From NCBI GenBank assembly GCA_020628425.1, contig JAHDEZ010000002.1:53538-117537 (forward strand): a stretch of 64,000 nucleotides of DNA, written 5' to 3'. The notes beneath the pieces were generated by a model, which saw nothing but the letters and a program-made list of their open reading frames with translations, did no database searches and was not told where the DNA came from. This document shows positions 47,524-56,695 of the stretch, in pieces. Every line of letters starts with the position of its first letter. Within the stretch, counting starts at the first letter, position 1. The stretch is from Hellea sp. Lineage in GTDB: Bacteria > Pseudomonadota > Alphaproteobacteria > Caulobacterales > Maricaulaceae. The translations under genes were made by a program, and so were the position numbers.

Positions 47524-47757
47524 ATGTCAGACGTAAAAGAAAATGGGGAATTTGGAATGTTAACCGGAATATTGCTTGGCTTGGGCGCTTGCTTCTTCTT
47601 TTCAAGTTTTGGAAACGGTGAGTACAAAATGGGAAAAATGTTGGGAGGACTGTTTATGATGGTCGTTGCTGTCGCTGGGTTCTACCTAGACTTCAAAGTC
47701 GCCCAAATAGAGCACCGCAAGGCCTATGAGGCCCAGAGCTCCACCATACAAAAATGA
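47524..47757 (+). CDS. Hypothetical small membrane protein
   Basis: 77 aa with two hydrophobic segments. Confidence 0.55.
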   Translation: MSDVKENGEFGMLTGILLGLGACFFFSSFGNGEYKMGKMLGGLFMMVVAVAGFYLDFKVAQIEHRKAYEAQSSTIQK

Positions 47758-47832
47758 CTTATTTCATTCAATAATTTGGCTTTGCCATATTTAATTAATT
47801 TCATATGACTGTCCCGGAAGAGAGGCTTAGTC

Positions 47833-48996
47833 ATGGATATTTACACTGATACTCATCACGAGATTCAGCGCACAATGCGCAAAATCATCGAAAAGGACAT
47901 CAACCCATATGTTGATGAATGGGAAAAAGCCCGGATATTTCCGGCTCACGAGGTCTTCAAAAAACTCGGTGATGCCGGACTCTTAGGCATCCAAAAACCT
48001 GAAAAATATGGTGGAATGGGCTTAGACTACACCTACCAAGTCGCTGCAGTTGAAGCGTTGGGCGATATTAATTGTGCAGCCATTCCCATGGCCATTGGCG
48101 TGCAAACCGATATGGCGACACCTGCCCTCGCCCGATATGGAAGCGAACAACTTTGTGAAGAGTTTCTGCGTCCAGCAATAACAGGCGAAAAAGTCGCCTG
48201 TATTGGCGTTTCTGAACCACATGCAGGATCGGACGTGGCCAACATTAAAACCAATGCCCGCAGAGACGGAGATGACTACGTCATCAATGGCGGAAAAATG
48301 TGGATTACGAATTCCTGGCAGGCCGATTATATGGTGGCCCTCTGTAATACGAGCGATGAACACCGTCATTCGAATAAGAGTTTGATCGTTATACCTATGG
48401 ATGCGCCCGGCGTGGAACGGGCACGAAAGCTTGAGAAGATGGGCAACCACGCCTCTGATACAGGACAGATCTTCTTTGATGATGTTCGAGTCCCTCAGCG
48501 AAACCTTATCGGTCAAGAGGGCGCGGGCTTTATCTATCAGATGCAGCAATTTGAAGAAGAGCGTCTCTGGGCCGTTGTCTCGACCGTTTCAGGCTTGCAA
48601 GCCTGTATCGACGAGACCATCGAATATACGCGAGAACGCCATACATTCGGAAAGCCCATTTTGGATAATCAGGTCGTTCATTTCCGATTGGCAGAACTAC
48701 AGATTGAAGTGGAACTTTATCGTGCCTTAATGGAAAAATGCGTACGGCAGTTTTCCAATGGCGAAAACATTACAAAACTAGTGTCTATGTTAAAAATTAA
48801 ATCAGGTCGCCTTATGCGCGAAGTGACCGATACCTGTCTTCAATATTGGGGCGGGATGGGATATATGGACGAGACGCCGATTTCACGACGCTACCGGGAT
48901 GGACGCTTAGCATCCATAGGCGGCGGCGCTGACGAAGTCATGCTGGGTGTTGTCTGTAAAATGCTGGGAACTTTGCCAGTTAAAAAGAAAAACTAG
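47833..48996 (+). CDS. Acyl-CoA dehydrogenase
   Basis: 'CIGVSEPHAGSDVANIKTNARRDGDDYVINGGKMWITNSWQADY', 'QYWGGMGYMDETPISRRYRDGRLASIGGGADEVM'. Confidence 0.93.
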   Translation: MDIYTDTHHEIQRTMRKIIEKDINPYVDEWEKARIFPAHEVFKKLGDAGLLGIQKPEKYGGMGLDYTYQVAAVEALGDINCAAIPMAIGVQTDMATPALARYGSEQLCEEFLRPAITGEKVACIGVSEPHAGSDVANIKTNARRDGDDYVINGGKMWITNSWQADYMVALCNTSDEHRHSNKSLIVIPMDAPGVERARKLEKMGNHASDTGQIFFDDVRVPQRNLIGQEGAGFIYQMQQFEEERLWAVVSTVSGLQACIDETIEYTRERHTFGKPILDNQVVHFRLAELQIEVELYRALMEKCVRQFSNGENITKLVSMLKIKSGRLMREVTDTCLQYWGGMGYMDETPISRRYRDGRLASIGGGADEVMLGVVCKMLGTLPVKKKN

Positions 48997-49886
48997 TCGC
49001 CTTTCAGATCGGCAATTAACGCCCGAACACGTTCCGCATTGGCGCCGATATCGGACCGACCAACGCGGCTGACAGAGCGAATATCTATGATAGAACCTCC
49101 ATTCCGCGAAGGCTGAATACGTACGATGACATCATCCTTAAAACCATACCAAAATGTCGTGTCCGTGGCCTCTAACATCCATTTGTCTTCGTCTTCGGTC
49201 ACAACAGTCCATCCTCTTGAACCAATAAGTTTTTTCGCTTCGCCATAAACGACGGCTGGACTCTCCTCCCGTTGAACAGAGTCAATATCAGGATAAGATT
49301 CGTACTGCAAAAGCGAAACAAGCTTTCCCTCGCGAAGATCTTTTTTCTCTAAATATTCCAGAGTGTTAAGTGCATTTGTTGACGCACGAGCGTCCTCGAT
49401 TGCCTTGGTGAAAACAGGTGGGTTTTCCCGGTCGGTTGTGATGTCGTGGATCTCTGGTAGAGCTGCAACCTGGTTACCGATGGACATGCCCTTCAACAAT
49501 CCTCCAAGGGGGATCACAAAGGCAATCAATGATAACAGCAATCCTTTTCGGGGCGTCACAAACCAGCTAAGTGCGATTGAAACTAAACCAGCTATCAAGG
49601 CTCCTATAAATACAACAGGCCCCACTTTACCAGGCAAGGTTAGGACCGCGGTAGGTATATCCAACAGCCCCATACGATAACCAAGCGCTGCAACCAGATA
49701 AACAAGAAGCCCCAAGATCGCCAAAGCAATGGCGGCTTTCAAAATCCAACTTCGAATCTTATGGATTTTTCTTTCGGTCGGTTCATTTCTAATAGCAACA
49801 GAGGTATTTTCCGCTTCTTCAACAATCTCGGCTTCGATAATTTCCTCGTTGCCGCCCGGTGTAGTATTCTCACTATTGCCCATCAT
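48993..49886 (-). CDS. DUF1499-family membrane protein
   Basis: C-terminal 'RGWTVVTEDEDKWMLEATDTTFWYGFKDDVIVRIQPSRNGGSIIDIRSVSRVGRSDIGANAERVRAL'; start chosen near 'MMGNSENT', overlapping the upstream stop. Confidence 0.85.
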   Translation of the reverse strand: MMGNSENTTPGGNEEIIEAEIVEEAENTSVAIRNEPTERKIHKIRSWILKAAIALAILGLLVYLVAALGYRMGLLDIPTAVLTLPGKVGPVVFIGALIAGLVSIALSWFVTPRKGLLLSLIAFVIPLGGLLKGMSIGNQVAALPEIHDITTDRENPPVFTKAIEDARASTNALNTLEYLEKKDLREGKLVSLLQYESYPDIDSVQREESPAVVYGEAKKLIGSRGWTVVTEDEDKWMLEATDTTFWYGFKDDVIVRIQPSRNGGSIIDIRSVSRVGRSDIGANAERVRALIADLKGD

Positions 49887-50314
49887 TAATTTCCTTGAAT
49901 TATTCCCCAGATATAAAAGCCCACTGTCAGCAGAGCAATTAAAACAAAAATATTTGTCAAAGTCAGAAAACCTGGACCCGCCCGTTCGCCCCAATTACCC
50001 ACACGGGATCGGTTCATATCAGCTGCATCTTTCCGATTAGACGCTCGCGAGTCAAAACTATCACGGATACGGCGACTAGCGATCGTCGCGGCTTGACGCG
50101 CCGCGTTTCGACCGCCTTTTCTGGCATCAAAAGTTTGACCGGAGTTCGCGCGGGTTCGAAGTTGTGACTGGCCATCATAACTAGACCGACCGTCCTGCCC
50201 TGCTCGCCACGGCGTATTCTTTTTCTTTTCTTTTTGCTTGAGCTGCTTCTCGCCCATTGACGACAGTATGTTGAAGGCAATGATAACGATAATGAATATG
50301 ATAAATCCGTTCAT
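49886..50314 (-). CDS. Hypothetical membrane protein with basic central linker
   Basis: 142 aa; N- and C-terminal TM segments. Confidence 0.6.
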   Translation of the reverse strand: MNGFIIFIIVIIAFNILSSMGEKQLKQKEKKKNTPWRAGQDGRSSYDGQSQLRTRANSGQTFDARKGGRNAARQAATIASRRIRDSFDSRASNRKDAADMNRSRVGNWGERAGPGFLTLTNIFVLIALLTVGFYIWGIIQGN

Positions 50315-50339
50315 AGCCTATCCTCTAGCTTACTTTTAC

Positions 50340-51029
50340 TTATGGAAAAAGCCTCGATTTTACCCACTTATCGCCTTTGGCAGTAAAGAGCATCCGGTCA
50401 TGCAATCGAAAAGGCCTGTCGCGCCAGAACTCTATCGATTTAGGATTGACCCGCCAACCGCCCCAATGCGGTGGCCTAGGAATGGGTTTTCCATCAAATC
50501 GCTCTTCGACCATCTTAATCTGCTTTTCAAAAAACTCTCTGTTTTTAAGGGGGCGCGACTGATCAGACGCGACAGCCCCGATTTGGGAGCCTCGTGCCCG
50601 ACTCTCAAAATAAGCATCGGCCTCGGAGTCAGAAACCGGCAACACAGAACCTCTGATACGAACCTGACGCCGTAATGACTTCCAATGAAAACAAAGCGCC
50701 GCCTGCGGGGAAACTGAGAGCTGTTCGCCTTTTTGGCTTTGACCATTGGAATAAAAAACGAACCCTTTATGATCCACGCTTTTGAGGAGGACAATCCGGA
50801 CATCCGGCACGCCGCCAGCGTCAACCGTTGCCAAAGACATGGCATTCGCATCATTAGGTTCTAGGTGTCGGGCATCTGCCATCCAGTCTTGAAACAATGC
50901 AAATGGGTCATTCCGATTAAATATGGGGACGGCGTTTCGTTCGGCCTGAATTCGATAAAGCTCATCTTCTGTGTAGTCTTTACGGCTTGGCGTTGGCGGG
51001 ATGACGTTTTTGCTCATTTTTTCACTCAT
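50340..51029 (-). CDS. pdxH: Pyridoxamine 5'-phosphate oxidase
   Basis: '[44 protein letters not shown]', '[28 protein letters not shown]'; likely start at 'MSEKMSKNV'. Confidence 0.93.
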   Translation of the reverse strand: MSEKMSKNVIPPTPSRKDYTEDELYRIQAERNAVPIFNRNDPFALFQDWMADARHLEPNDANAMSLATVDAGGVPDVRIVLLKSVDHKGFVFYSNGQSQKGEQLSVSPQAALCFHWKSLRRQVRIRGSVLPVSDSEADAYFESRARGSQIGAVASDQSRPLKNREFFEKQIKMVEERFDGKPIPRPPHWGGWRVNPKSIEFWRDRPFRLHDRMLFTAKGDKWVKSRLFP

Positions 51030-51139
51030 TATATCTCCGTTAACCATGTTCATCAGCGGGTTGTTAACCTTGATACTGTTCAAGAAACGCATTGTTAATC
51101 TGCTTTACCATGAAGTTAAAGCATTAAGGGGAGTTTCAA

Positions 51140-51355
51140 GTGACACGTCAGGACGCACTCATGACATTGGGTTTAAACATGGCAGCCCGCGAGGCTGACA
51201 TTCGCAATGCCTGGCGAAAGAAGGCGAAGTTCTTTCACCCTGACAGTCCTTACGGTAACCTTCAGGCTTTTATACAGGCAAAGTCAGCCTATGAAACGCT
51301 TATTCCCCCTGCCCCCAAAGCCTATCGTGTTCAGGCCGGTTCCCGCGCCTTTTAG
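51140..51355 (+). CDS. Minimal standalone J-domain protein
   Basis: 71 aa, GTG start; 'DIRNAWRKKAKFFHPDSPYGNLQAFIQAKSAYETL' with HPD motif. Confidence 0.75.
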   Translation: MTRQDALMTLGLNMAAREADIRNAWRKKAKFFHPDSPYGNLQAFIQAKSAYETLIPPAPKAYRVQAGSRAF

Positions 51356-51430
51356 ACATCAAGCACTTTGAAACAGGTTCAATTCTAGAAATTACTGGCA
51401 TACCAGATACAGGGCGTATATGACGCCCCA

Positions 51431-52504
51431 ATGTCACATAATACATTCGGACATTTATTCAGATTTACGACCTGGGGCGAGAGCCACGGTCCAGCAATCG
51501 GCTGTGTCATAGACGGTTGTCCGCCCGGTATAGACCTGTCTGAAACCGATATTCAGCCTTTCATGGATGCTCGCAAACCGGGGACAAGTCGCTTTGTAAC
51601 CCAGCGTAAAGAACCGGATCAGGTTAAAATTCTGTCAGGCGTTTTTGAAGGACAGACGACCGGAACACCCATTAGCCTCTTGATTGAAAACAAGGATCAG
51701 CGCAGCAAAGACTATTCGGAAATCAAAAATCGTTACCGCCCCGGCCATGCTGATTTCACTTATGATGCTAAATACGGAATTCGGGACTATCGCGGCGGCG
51801 GTCGCTCCAGCGCCCGCGAAACCGCCAACCGTGTCGCGGCTGGGGCCGTTGCACGGAAAATCCTCGGCGCTGATGTCCGCATAAAAGGCGCTGTCGTCCA
51901 AATCGGCAGTTCTATGATAAATGGAGACAATTGGGATTGGGACACAGTCTGTCAAAATCCATTTTGGTGTCCTGATGCGCAAGCCGCCAAAGATTGGGAA
52001 AGCTATCTAGATTCATTTCGTAAATCTGGCAATTCTGTTGGTGCTATCGTCGAAGTTCACGCCAAAGGCGTCCCTGCCGGCTGGGGCGCACCCGTTTACG
52101 GCAAGCTCGATAGTGAAATTGCAAATGGTTTGATGTCTATTAATGCCGCCAAAGGCGTTGAAATCGGGGCAGGATTCGCATCGGCTTCATATTCAGGTGT
52201 CGAAAATGCAGATGAAATTCGCATGGACGGAAACAAGCCAGTCTTTTTGACGAATAACGCTGGCGGAATATTGGGCGGCATATCCAATGGCGACACGATT
52301 ATTGCGCGGCTGGCCATTAAACCAACCTCCTCAATTTTGACAGAAGTGCGTTCCATCAATAGTAAGGGTGAAGAGATTGATGTGCGCACCAAAGGACGCC
52401 ATGATCCTTGTGTGGGGATCCGGGCGGTGCCTGTTGCCGAAGCCATGCTGGCCTGCGTCCTCGCTGATCAAAAACTTCGCCACCGCGGCCAAACGGGCCG
52501 ATAA
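51431..52504 (+). CDS. aroC: Chorismate synthase
   Basis: '[28 protein letters not shown]', '[38 protein letters not shown]'. Confidence 0.96.
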   Translation: MSHNTFGHLFRFTTWGESHGPAIGCVIDGCPPGIDLSETDIQPFMDARKPGTSRFVTQRKEPDQVKILSGVFEGQTTGTPISLLIENKDQRSKDYSEIKNRYRPGHADFTYDAKYGIRDYRGGGRSSARETANRVAAGAVARKILGADVRIKGAVVQIGSSMINGDNWDWDTVCQNPFWCPDAQAAKDWESYLDSFRKSGNSVGAIVEVHAKGVPAGWGAPVYGKLDSEIANGLMSINAAKGVEIGAGFASASYSGVENADEIRMDGNKPVFLTNNAGGILGGISNGDTIIARLAIKPTSSILTEVRSINSKGEEIDVRTKGRHDPCVGIRAVPVAEAMLACVLADQKLRHRGQTGR

Positions 52505-52523
52505 TAATATAGGCCGTAAAACT

Positions 52524-53567
52524 ATGCTATTCACGAAATTCGCGCTCATGGGCAAAAGCTTGGCAAGATATGACCGGGACTGGCCACCAACTTTTGAAAC
52601 TGACCCGAATTCTGACGGTCAAAAAGCGGTCAAAGCCTATCTTGTCGAAAACTTTCTAAATCCGGCTGCGGGGGAAGGCTCTGCCATGGATAAGCTCAGG
52701 GCGAAACGTGAACGTTTTGATAGTAGCGGTCTGAACCGGAAATTCAAAACTACGTTCAAAGAGGATATTGCAACATATGCCGGGCAAAAAGTGACCGGCG
52801 AATGGGCTTTGGCCAAAGGCGCAAATCCCAACCGCCGCATTCTCTATATACACGGCGGCGCTTTTACTGTGGGCAGTGCGATCAGTCATAGAGCGGTAAC
52901 AAGCAATCTGTCGGAGAAAACCGGCTGTGCCGTTTTTTCACCGAATTACCGATTGATGCCAGAAAATGGGCGATTAGCCAGTGTTAAAGACTGTCAGACT
53001 GCCTATCGCTGGATTTGCGGACATGGACCGGATGGTCCGGCTGAATTAGATAAATTGGCGATTATTGGCGATTCCGCCGGTGGTAATCTGACTTTGGTTA
53101 TGGCCCAGTGGGCGCGAGACAATGATGTCAGACCGGCCGATGCAGTGGTTGGAATTTCCGCCTTGACCGATAGCGTCTACACCAGCCCTTCTATCCGTAA
53201 TAATTTTGAAACAGATATTATGCTGCAGCCTTTGGTGAAACCATTGATGAAAATACCTACGCCAGTTCTGGCTTGGCTGTCTTGGTCCAAATTAAAAATC
53301 AAACCCAAAGACCCAATAATATCACCGGTTCGTGGAAATCTGTCCGGTCTTCCACCAACTCTTCTTCACGCCAGCGCACAGGAAATGGTCTACGACGACA
53401 GTGTCCGATATGTAGCCAAAGCAAAAGAACAAGGCGGTGATGCAACCTTGCAAAGCTGGTCTCACCTATGCCATGTTTGGCACATATTTGATGAAATGTT
53501 ACCAGAAGCTCATCAGGCACTTGATGAAATAGCCGCTTTTCTGTCCAAACATGGAGTAAATGGTTGA
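52524..53567 (+). CDS. Alpha/beta hydrolase (hormone-sensitive-lipase-like)
   Basis: 'LYIHGGAFTVGSAISHRAV' HGG oxyanion motif, 'IIGDSAGGNLTLVMA'; start at 'MLFTKFALMG' (ORF track extends into aroC). Confidence 0.87.
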   Translation: MLFTKFALMGKSLARYDRDWPPTFETDPNSDGQKAVKAYLVENFLNPAAGEGSAMDKLRAKRERFDSSGLNRKFKTTFKEDIATYAGQKVTGEWALAKGANPNRRILYIHGGAFTVGSAISHRAVTSNLSEKTGCAVFSPNYRLMPENGRLASVKDCQTAYRWICGHGPDGPAELDKLAIIGDSAGGNLTLVMAQWARDNDVRPADAVVGISALTDSVYTSPSIRNNFETDIMLQPLVKPLMKIPTPVLAWLSWSKLKIKPKDPIISPVRGNLSGLPPTLLHASAQEMVYDDSVRYVAKAKEQGGDATLQSWSHLCHVWHIFDEMLPEAHQALDEIAAFLSKHGVNG

Positions 53568-53992
53568 AACTAAAATCCGTTATCGCCCCTGTTATCTTGT
53601 TGGCTGTGTCGCATACTGCGCAAGCCGACGTATTGAAATGGGCCGAAGGGTTTTGGGGATTGGACGAAACACGTTGGGATGCAGAGGATTATAAAGAACG
53701 CAACTGTACCGACAGTCCCGTTGAAATCCGAATTGACCGGGAGTCCATGACTTATTGGTCCAAAATCGGCGATAACCAACCCAGAACGGCCATAATCACC
53801 GATGTGACTGATAAAGGCTTCACATTAAAATATGAAAATGAAACCCGTCTCATGGATGACGGCAATCTCCAAGTTTGGACCATTTCTTTTGCTGATCGCA
53901 ACAAATTCCATTGGATAAGAGAAGACTGGAAAGTCTTGGGGCCTCAGCACAAAACCGCGCCGCGTTACCGTTGTATGCTGGAGATGGCATAG
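53564..53992 (+). CDS. Hypothetical exported protein
   Basis: 142 aa; N-terminal signal peptide-like 'VIAPVILLAVSHTAQA'. Confidence 0.65.
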   Translation: MKLKSVIAPVILLAVSHTAQADVLKWAEGFWGLDETRWDAEDYKERNCTDSPVEIRIDRESMTYWSKIGDNQPRTAIITDVTDKGFTLKYENETRLMDDGNLQVWTISFADRNKFHWIREDWKVLGPQHKTAPRYRCMLEMA

Positions 53993-54122
53993 CGGAATTT
54001 CCCTATGCAATCTTCCTGAACCCAATATGAATTTCAGTCTCAGATAAGCTTCAGAGTCGAATCACTAATTAGGTCTTATACGGATTGGAAAGGCCGATCC
54101 GAGAGACCGAAAGGAGCGTATT

Positions 54123-54899
54123 ATGACAACGATCTCTCGCAAAAAAACAATGGCCGCCCTTATGATGGCCGCAGCTACAGTCGCACTACCGACTACCTCT
54201 TTCGCCGACCCGGCTAAATCATACCGTTACGAAGATTGCAAAGAAGCCGACCGCGAAGGCCAAATTATTGGTGGAGTCGTGGGCGCTCTTGCTGGCGGTG
54301 TTGCTGGGCGCGAAGTTGCAGGCCGCGGTGACCGCACTGAAGGTGCTTTGATAGGGGCTGCTATCGGTGCTGCTGCGGGCGCTGCAATTGCTGACAAGGA
54401 CTGTGGTGAGAACCGCTACCGCCGGACTTATAGTAATTACCCAACCAGCCGCACCTACGGCTCGAACCGGACTTATGGTACAAATTATGGTTATAATAAC
54501 TATGGCGGCACCACATATCAAACCCGTCATGACCGCCATTATCCACGGGGCCGTGCGGTCGGAAACCCGCATGTACACGGACACAGAATTCACGGCTCAC
54601 GGTGGGGGTTCAATGCCCGCTCACATACATGCCATAGTGGCGAAACCCGCTTGCAGCACATTGAGTGGCAGATTGACGAACTGCGTCGTGAACGGGACTA
54701 TCTGATCGATAAGCGCCGCTATGTTCGCTACGATCGTGATCTGGAACGTCGTCTCGTTCAGATCGGCGACGAGCTGGAGGTCCTCAAGCGCGAAAAGCGT
54801 TATTTAAAGGACCGTGACCACCGGGATTATCGGGATTACGACTATCGAAATCGTGACTACCGCTACAATAATAGCTACTACTACAAGACTAAGGGATAA
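54123..54899 (+). CDS. Exported glycine-zipper protein
   Basis: Signal peptide ending 'TTSFADPAKS'; 'GQIIGGVVGALAGGVAGREVAGRGDRTEGALIGAAIGAAAGAAIADKDC'; basic/Tyr-rich coiled C-terminus. Confidence 0.8.
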   Translation: MTTISRKKTMAALMMAAATVALPTTSFADPAKSYRYEDCKEADREGQIIGGVVGALAGGVAGREVAGRGDRTEGALIGAAIGAAAGAAIADKDCGENRYRRTYSNYPTSRTYGSNRTYGTNYGYNNYGGTTYQTRHDRHYPRGRAVGNPHVHGHRIHGSRWGFNARSHTCHSGETRLQHIEWQIDELRRERDYLIDKRRYVRYDRDLERRLVQIGDELEVLKREKRYLKDRDHRDYRDYDYRNRDYRYNNSYYYKTKG

Positions 54900-54923
54900 G
54901 AAAATTCCCTGATAAGACGAATT

Positions 54924-54947
54924 AAGCCCGGTTTGACCGGGCTTTTT
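54924..54947 (+). terminator. Rho-independent terminator
   Basis: AAGCCCGGT-ttg-ACCGGGCTTTTTT. Confidence 0.88.
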
Positions 54948-55095
54948 TCTTGCCACTGTATAAGGTCATTTACAGCCCCGAATTGTCTGTCATGATGATT
55001 TCAGGAGTTGGGGGTGTGCGCGTCTATAGATATAAAAACTGGCGCGTAATTTGCATACCCAACGGAAAAGTTAGGCGAATAGGGAGCTTATTGCC

Positions 55096-56535
55096 ATGAA
55101 ACGTTACATGTTGGGCGTCGCTGTTGCGGCGTTAATTGCTGTCCCGACGACAGCCAATTCTCAGTCTCTGGGAATTGAAAAAGAAGAAGCTATAGGTGCT
55201 GCTATTGGTGCCGTCGCAGGTGGCGTTTTAGGGTCAAACTTGGCCGCTGGCGACGTTCAACAAGAGGGTACCGCTGTTGGAGCGGCCCTGGGTGGTCTCA
55301 TTGGTTACGGTGTTGGGAATCAACTAGCCGGATCTTCTCGCTATGGAAGCAGCCATCAAGGTGGCCATTACGGTGGCGGTCACTATGGAGGCTCCTCCCG
55401 TTATGGTCACACAGGTGGTGGATATCATAGTGGCGGATATCAAGGTGGGTCTTCTCGTTATGGTCACAGCTATTCATATGGTGGATATCACTACTCAGGC
55501 GGCGTAGCAGCCGTACCGCCAATGCCTGGCCCGACAGCCCTTGTAGGTGGAACCGTCTCTCAAAGCGTTACGACACGACCTGCTTTCCGCACGGTTACTG
55601 TACACCGCCCGGTTACGACGACGCAAAACGTAACAGAAATGCGTCCGCATACAATTAATGTACCTGTCACAGTGCAGAAACCTGAGACTGTTCAGCGTGC
55701 CGTTACAGTTATGAAGCCTGTCACAACAATGAAACCTGTTCAGACTTTGAAACCTGTGACTGTCATGAAGCCGGTCGAGGTCATGAAGCCGGTACAGACT
55801 ATGAAGCCAGTTACTGTAATGAAACCGGTTGAGGTCATGAAGCCTGTAGAGACAATGAAACCAGTGACTGTCATGAAGCCTGTTGAGGTCATGAAACCTG
55901 TTACTCTACAGCGTCCCGTTACGAAACAACGCCCTGTGACCAAAACTAAAGAAGTCACCGTGATGAAAGAAGTCAAAGTGATGAAACCGGTAACTGTCAT
56001 GAAGGAATTCATCGAACTTCAGCCGCATACAGAGGTTCAAACCTATACAGACTACGAATCTTACACTGATTTTGAGTCTTACACGGACATGCAGCCTCAT
56101 ACAGAAATGCAGCCGCATACAGAAATGCAGCCGCATACAGAAATGCAAAGAGCTACAGAGATGCAACCACACACAGAGATGCAACCGCATACGGAGATGC
56201 AGCGTACAACTGAGATGCAGCCACACACTGAAATGCAGCCGCACACTGAAATGCAACCGCACACTGAAATGCAGCCTCACACAGAGTATAAGAGCGAGAC
56301 GGTCATGAAATCCGTGACCGAAATGCAGTCACAAACTGTTATGAAGCCTGTAACAGTGCAAAAGCAGGTCACAACAATGCAGCCACAAACAGTCACAGAA
56401 CCTGTCGGGAATGTAGTTGTTGGCAGCACTGGACCAACACTGCGCGGTCTGGCACCTGCACCTGTTGGCGGAGTTTATTGCTACGGCGGCAGCTCTGCTC
56501 GCTATGACAGCTTTGGTCGCAAGATTAAATGCTAG
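55096..56535 (+). CDS. Exported glycine-zipper protein with a 45-unit hexapeptide repeat domain
   Basis: Signal peptide 'AVAALIAVPTTANSQ'; zipper 'IGAAIGAVAGGVLGSNLAAGDVQQEGTAVGAALGGLIGYG'; Gly/His/Tyr-rich linker; hexapeptides of the form T-[VE]-M-[KQ]-P-[VH]. Confidence 0.85.
   Translation: MKRYMLGVAVAALIAVPTTANSQSLGIEKEEAIGAAIGAVAGGVLGSNLAAGDVQQEGTAVGAALGGLIGYGVGNQLAGSSRYGSSHQGGHYGGGHYGGSSRYGHTGGGYHSGGYQGGSSRYGHSYSYGGYHYSGGVAAVPPMPGPTALVGGTVSQSVTTRPAFRTVTVHRPVTTTQNVTEMRPHTINVPVTVQKPETVQRAVTVMKPVTTMKPVQTLKPVTVMKPVEVMKPVQTMKPVTVMKPVEVMKPVETMKPVTVMKPVEVMKPVTLQRPVTKQRPVTKTKEVTVMKEVKVMKPVTVMKEFIELQPHTEVQTYTDYESYTDFESYTDMQPHTEMQPHTEMQPHTEMQRATEMQPHTEMQPHTEMQRTTEMQPHTEMQPHTEMQPHTEMQPHTEYKSETVMKSVTEMQSQTVMKPVTVQKQVTTMQPQTVTEPVGNVVVGSTGPTLRGLAPAPVGGVYCYGGSSARYDSFGRKIKC
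55597..56406 (+). repeat. 18-bp coding tandem repeat array (45 hexapeptide units)
   Basis: From TVHRPV (55597) to TVTEPV (ending 56406): 810 nt = 45 x 18 with no register break. Confidence 0.9.
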
Positions 56536-56557
56536 TCAATTGTTATAGAACAGAACA

Positions 56558-56584
56558 AGCGGTCCCTCGGGGCCGCTTTTTTTA
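56558..56584 (+). terminator. Rho-independent terminator
   Basis: AGCGGTCCC-tc-GGGGCCGCTTTTTTT. Confidence 0.85.
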
Positions 56585-56613
56585 TGTGAGTCTAACCTTT
56601 GACATGACAAAAG

Positions 56614-56629
56614 GTTAATGCGTATTAAC
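56614..56629. promoter_or_regulatory. Palindrome GTTAATGCGTATTAAC upstream of 56696 gene
   Basis: 6-bp arms GTTAAT/ATTAAC around GCGT; two TTAA half-sites. Confidence 0.35.
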
Positions 56630-56695
56630 GAATAGAGGGACGTCAGGAGAGCCGGGACGCACGCCTGTCATACTAACTGTTTCTAGGAGAAACTT

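Noticed and set aside
48022-48549. 175-aa minus-strand ORF antisense to acyl-CoA dehydrogenase
   Set aside because: No domain; the sense CDS is strongly supported.
52368-52523. N-terminal extension of the alpha/beta hydrolase ORF into aroC
   Set aside because: Overlaps the aroC 3' end out of frame; internal ATG at 52524 gives a normal N-terminus.
55740-56308. ORFs overlapping the hexapeptide array (55740-56012 -, 55906-56280 -, 56072-56308 +)
   Set aside because: Low-complexity shadows of the 18-bp repeat (e.g. MRLHFSVRLHFSV), explained by the sense repeat.
55597-56406. CRISPR-like array (18-bp periodicity)
   Set aside because: Units are contiguous and coding with no unique spacers; it is a protein repeat.
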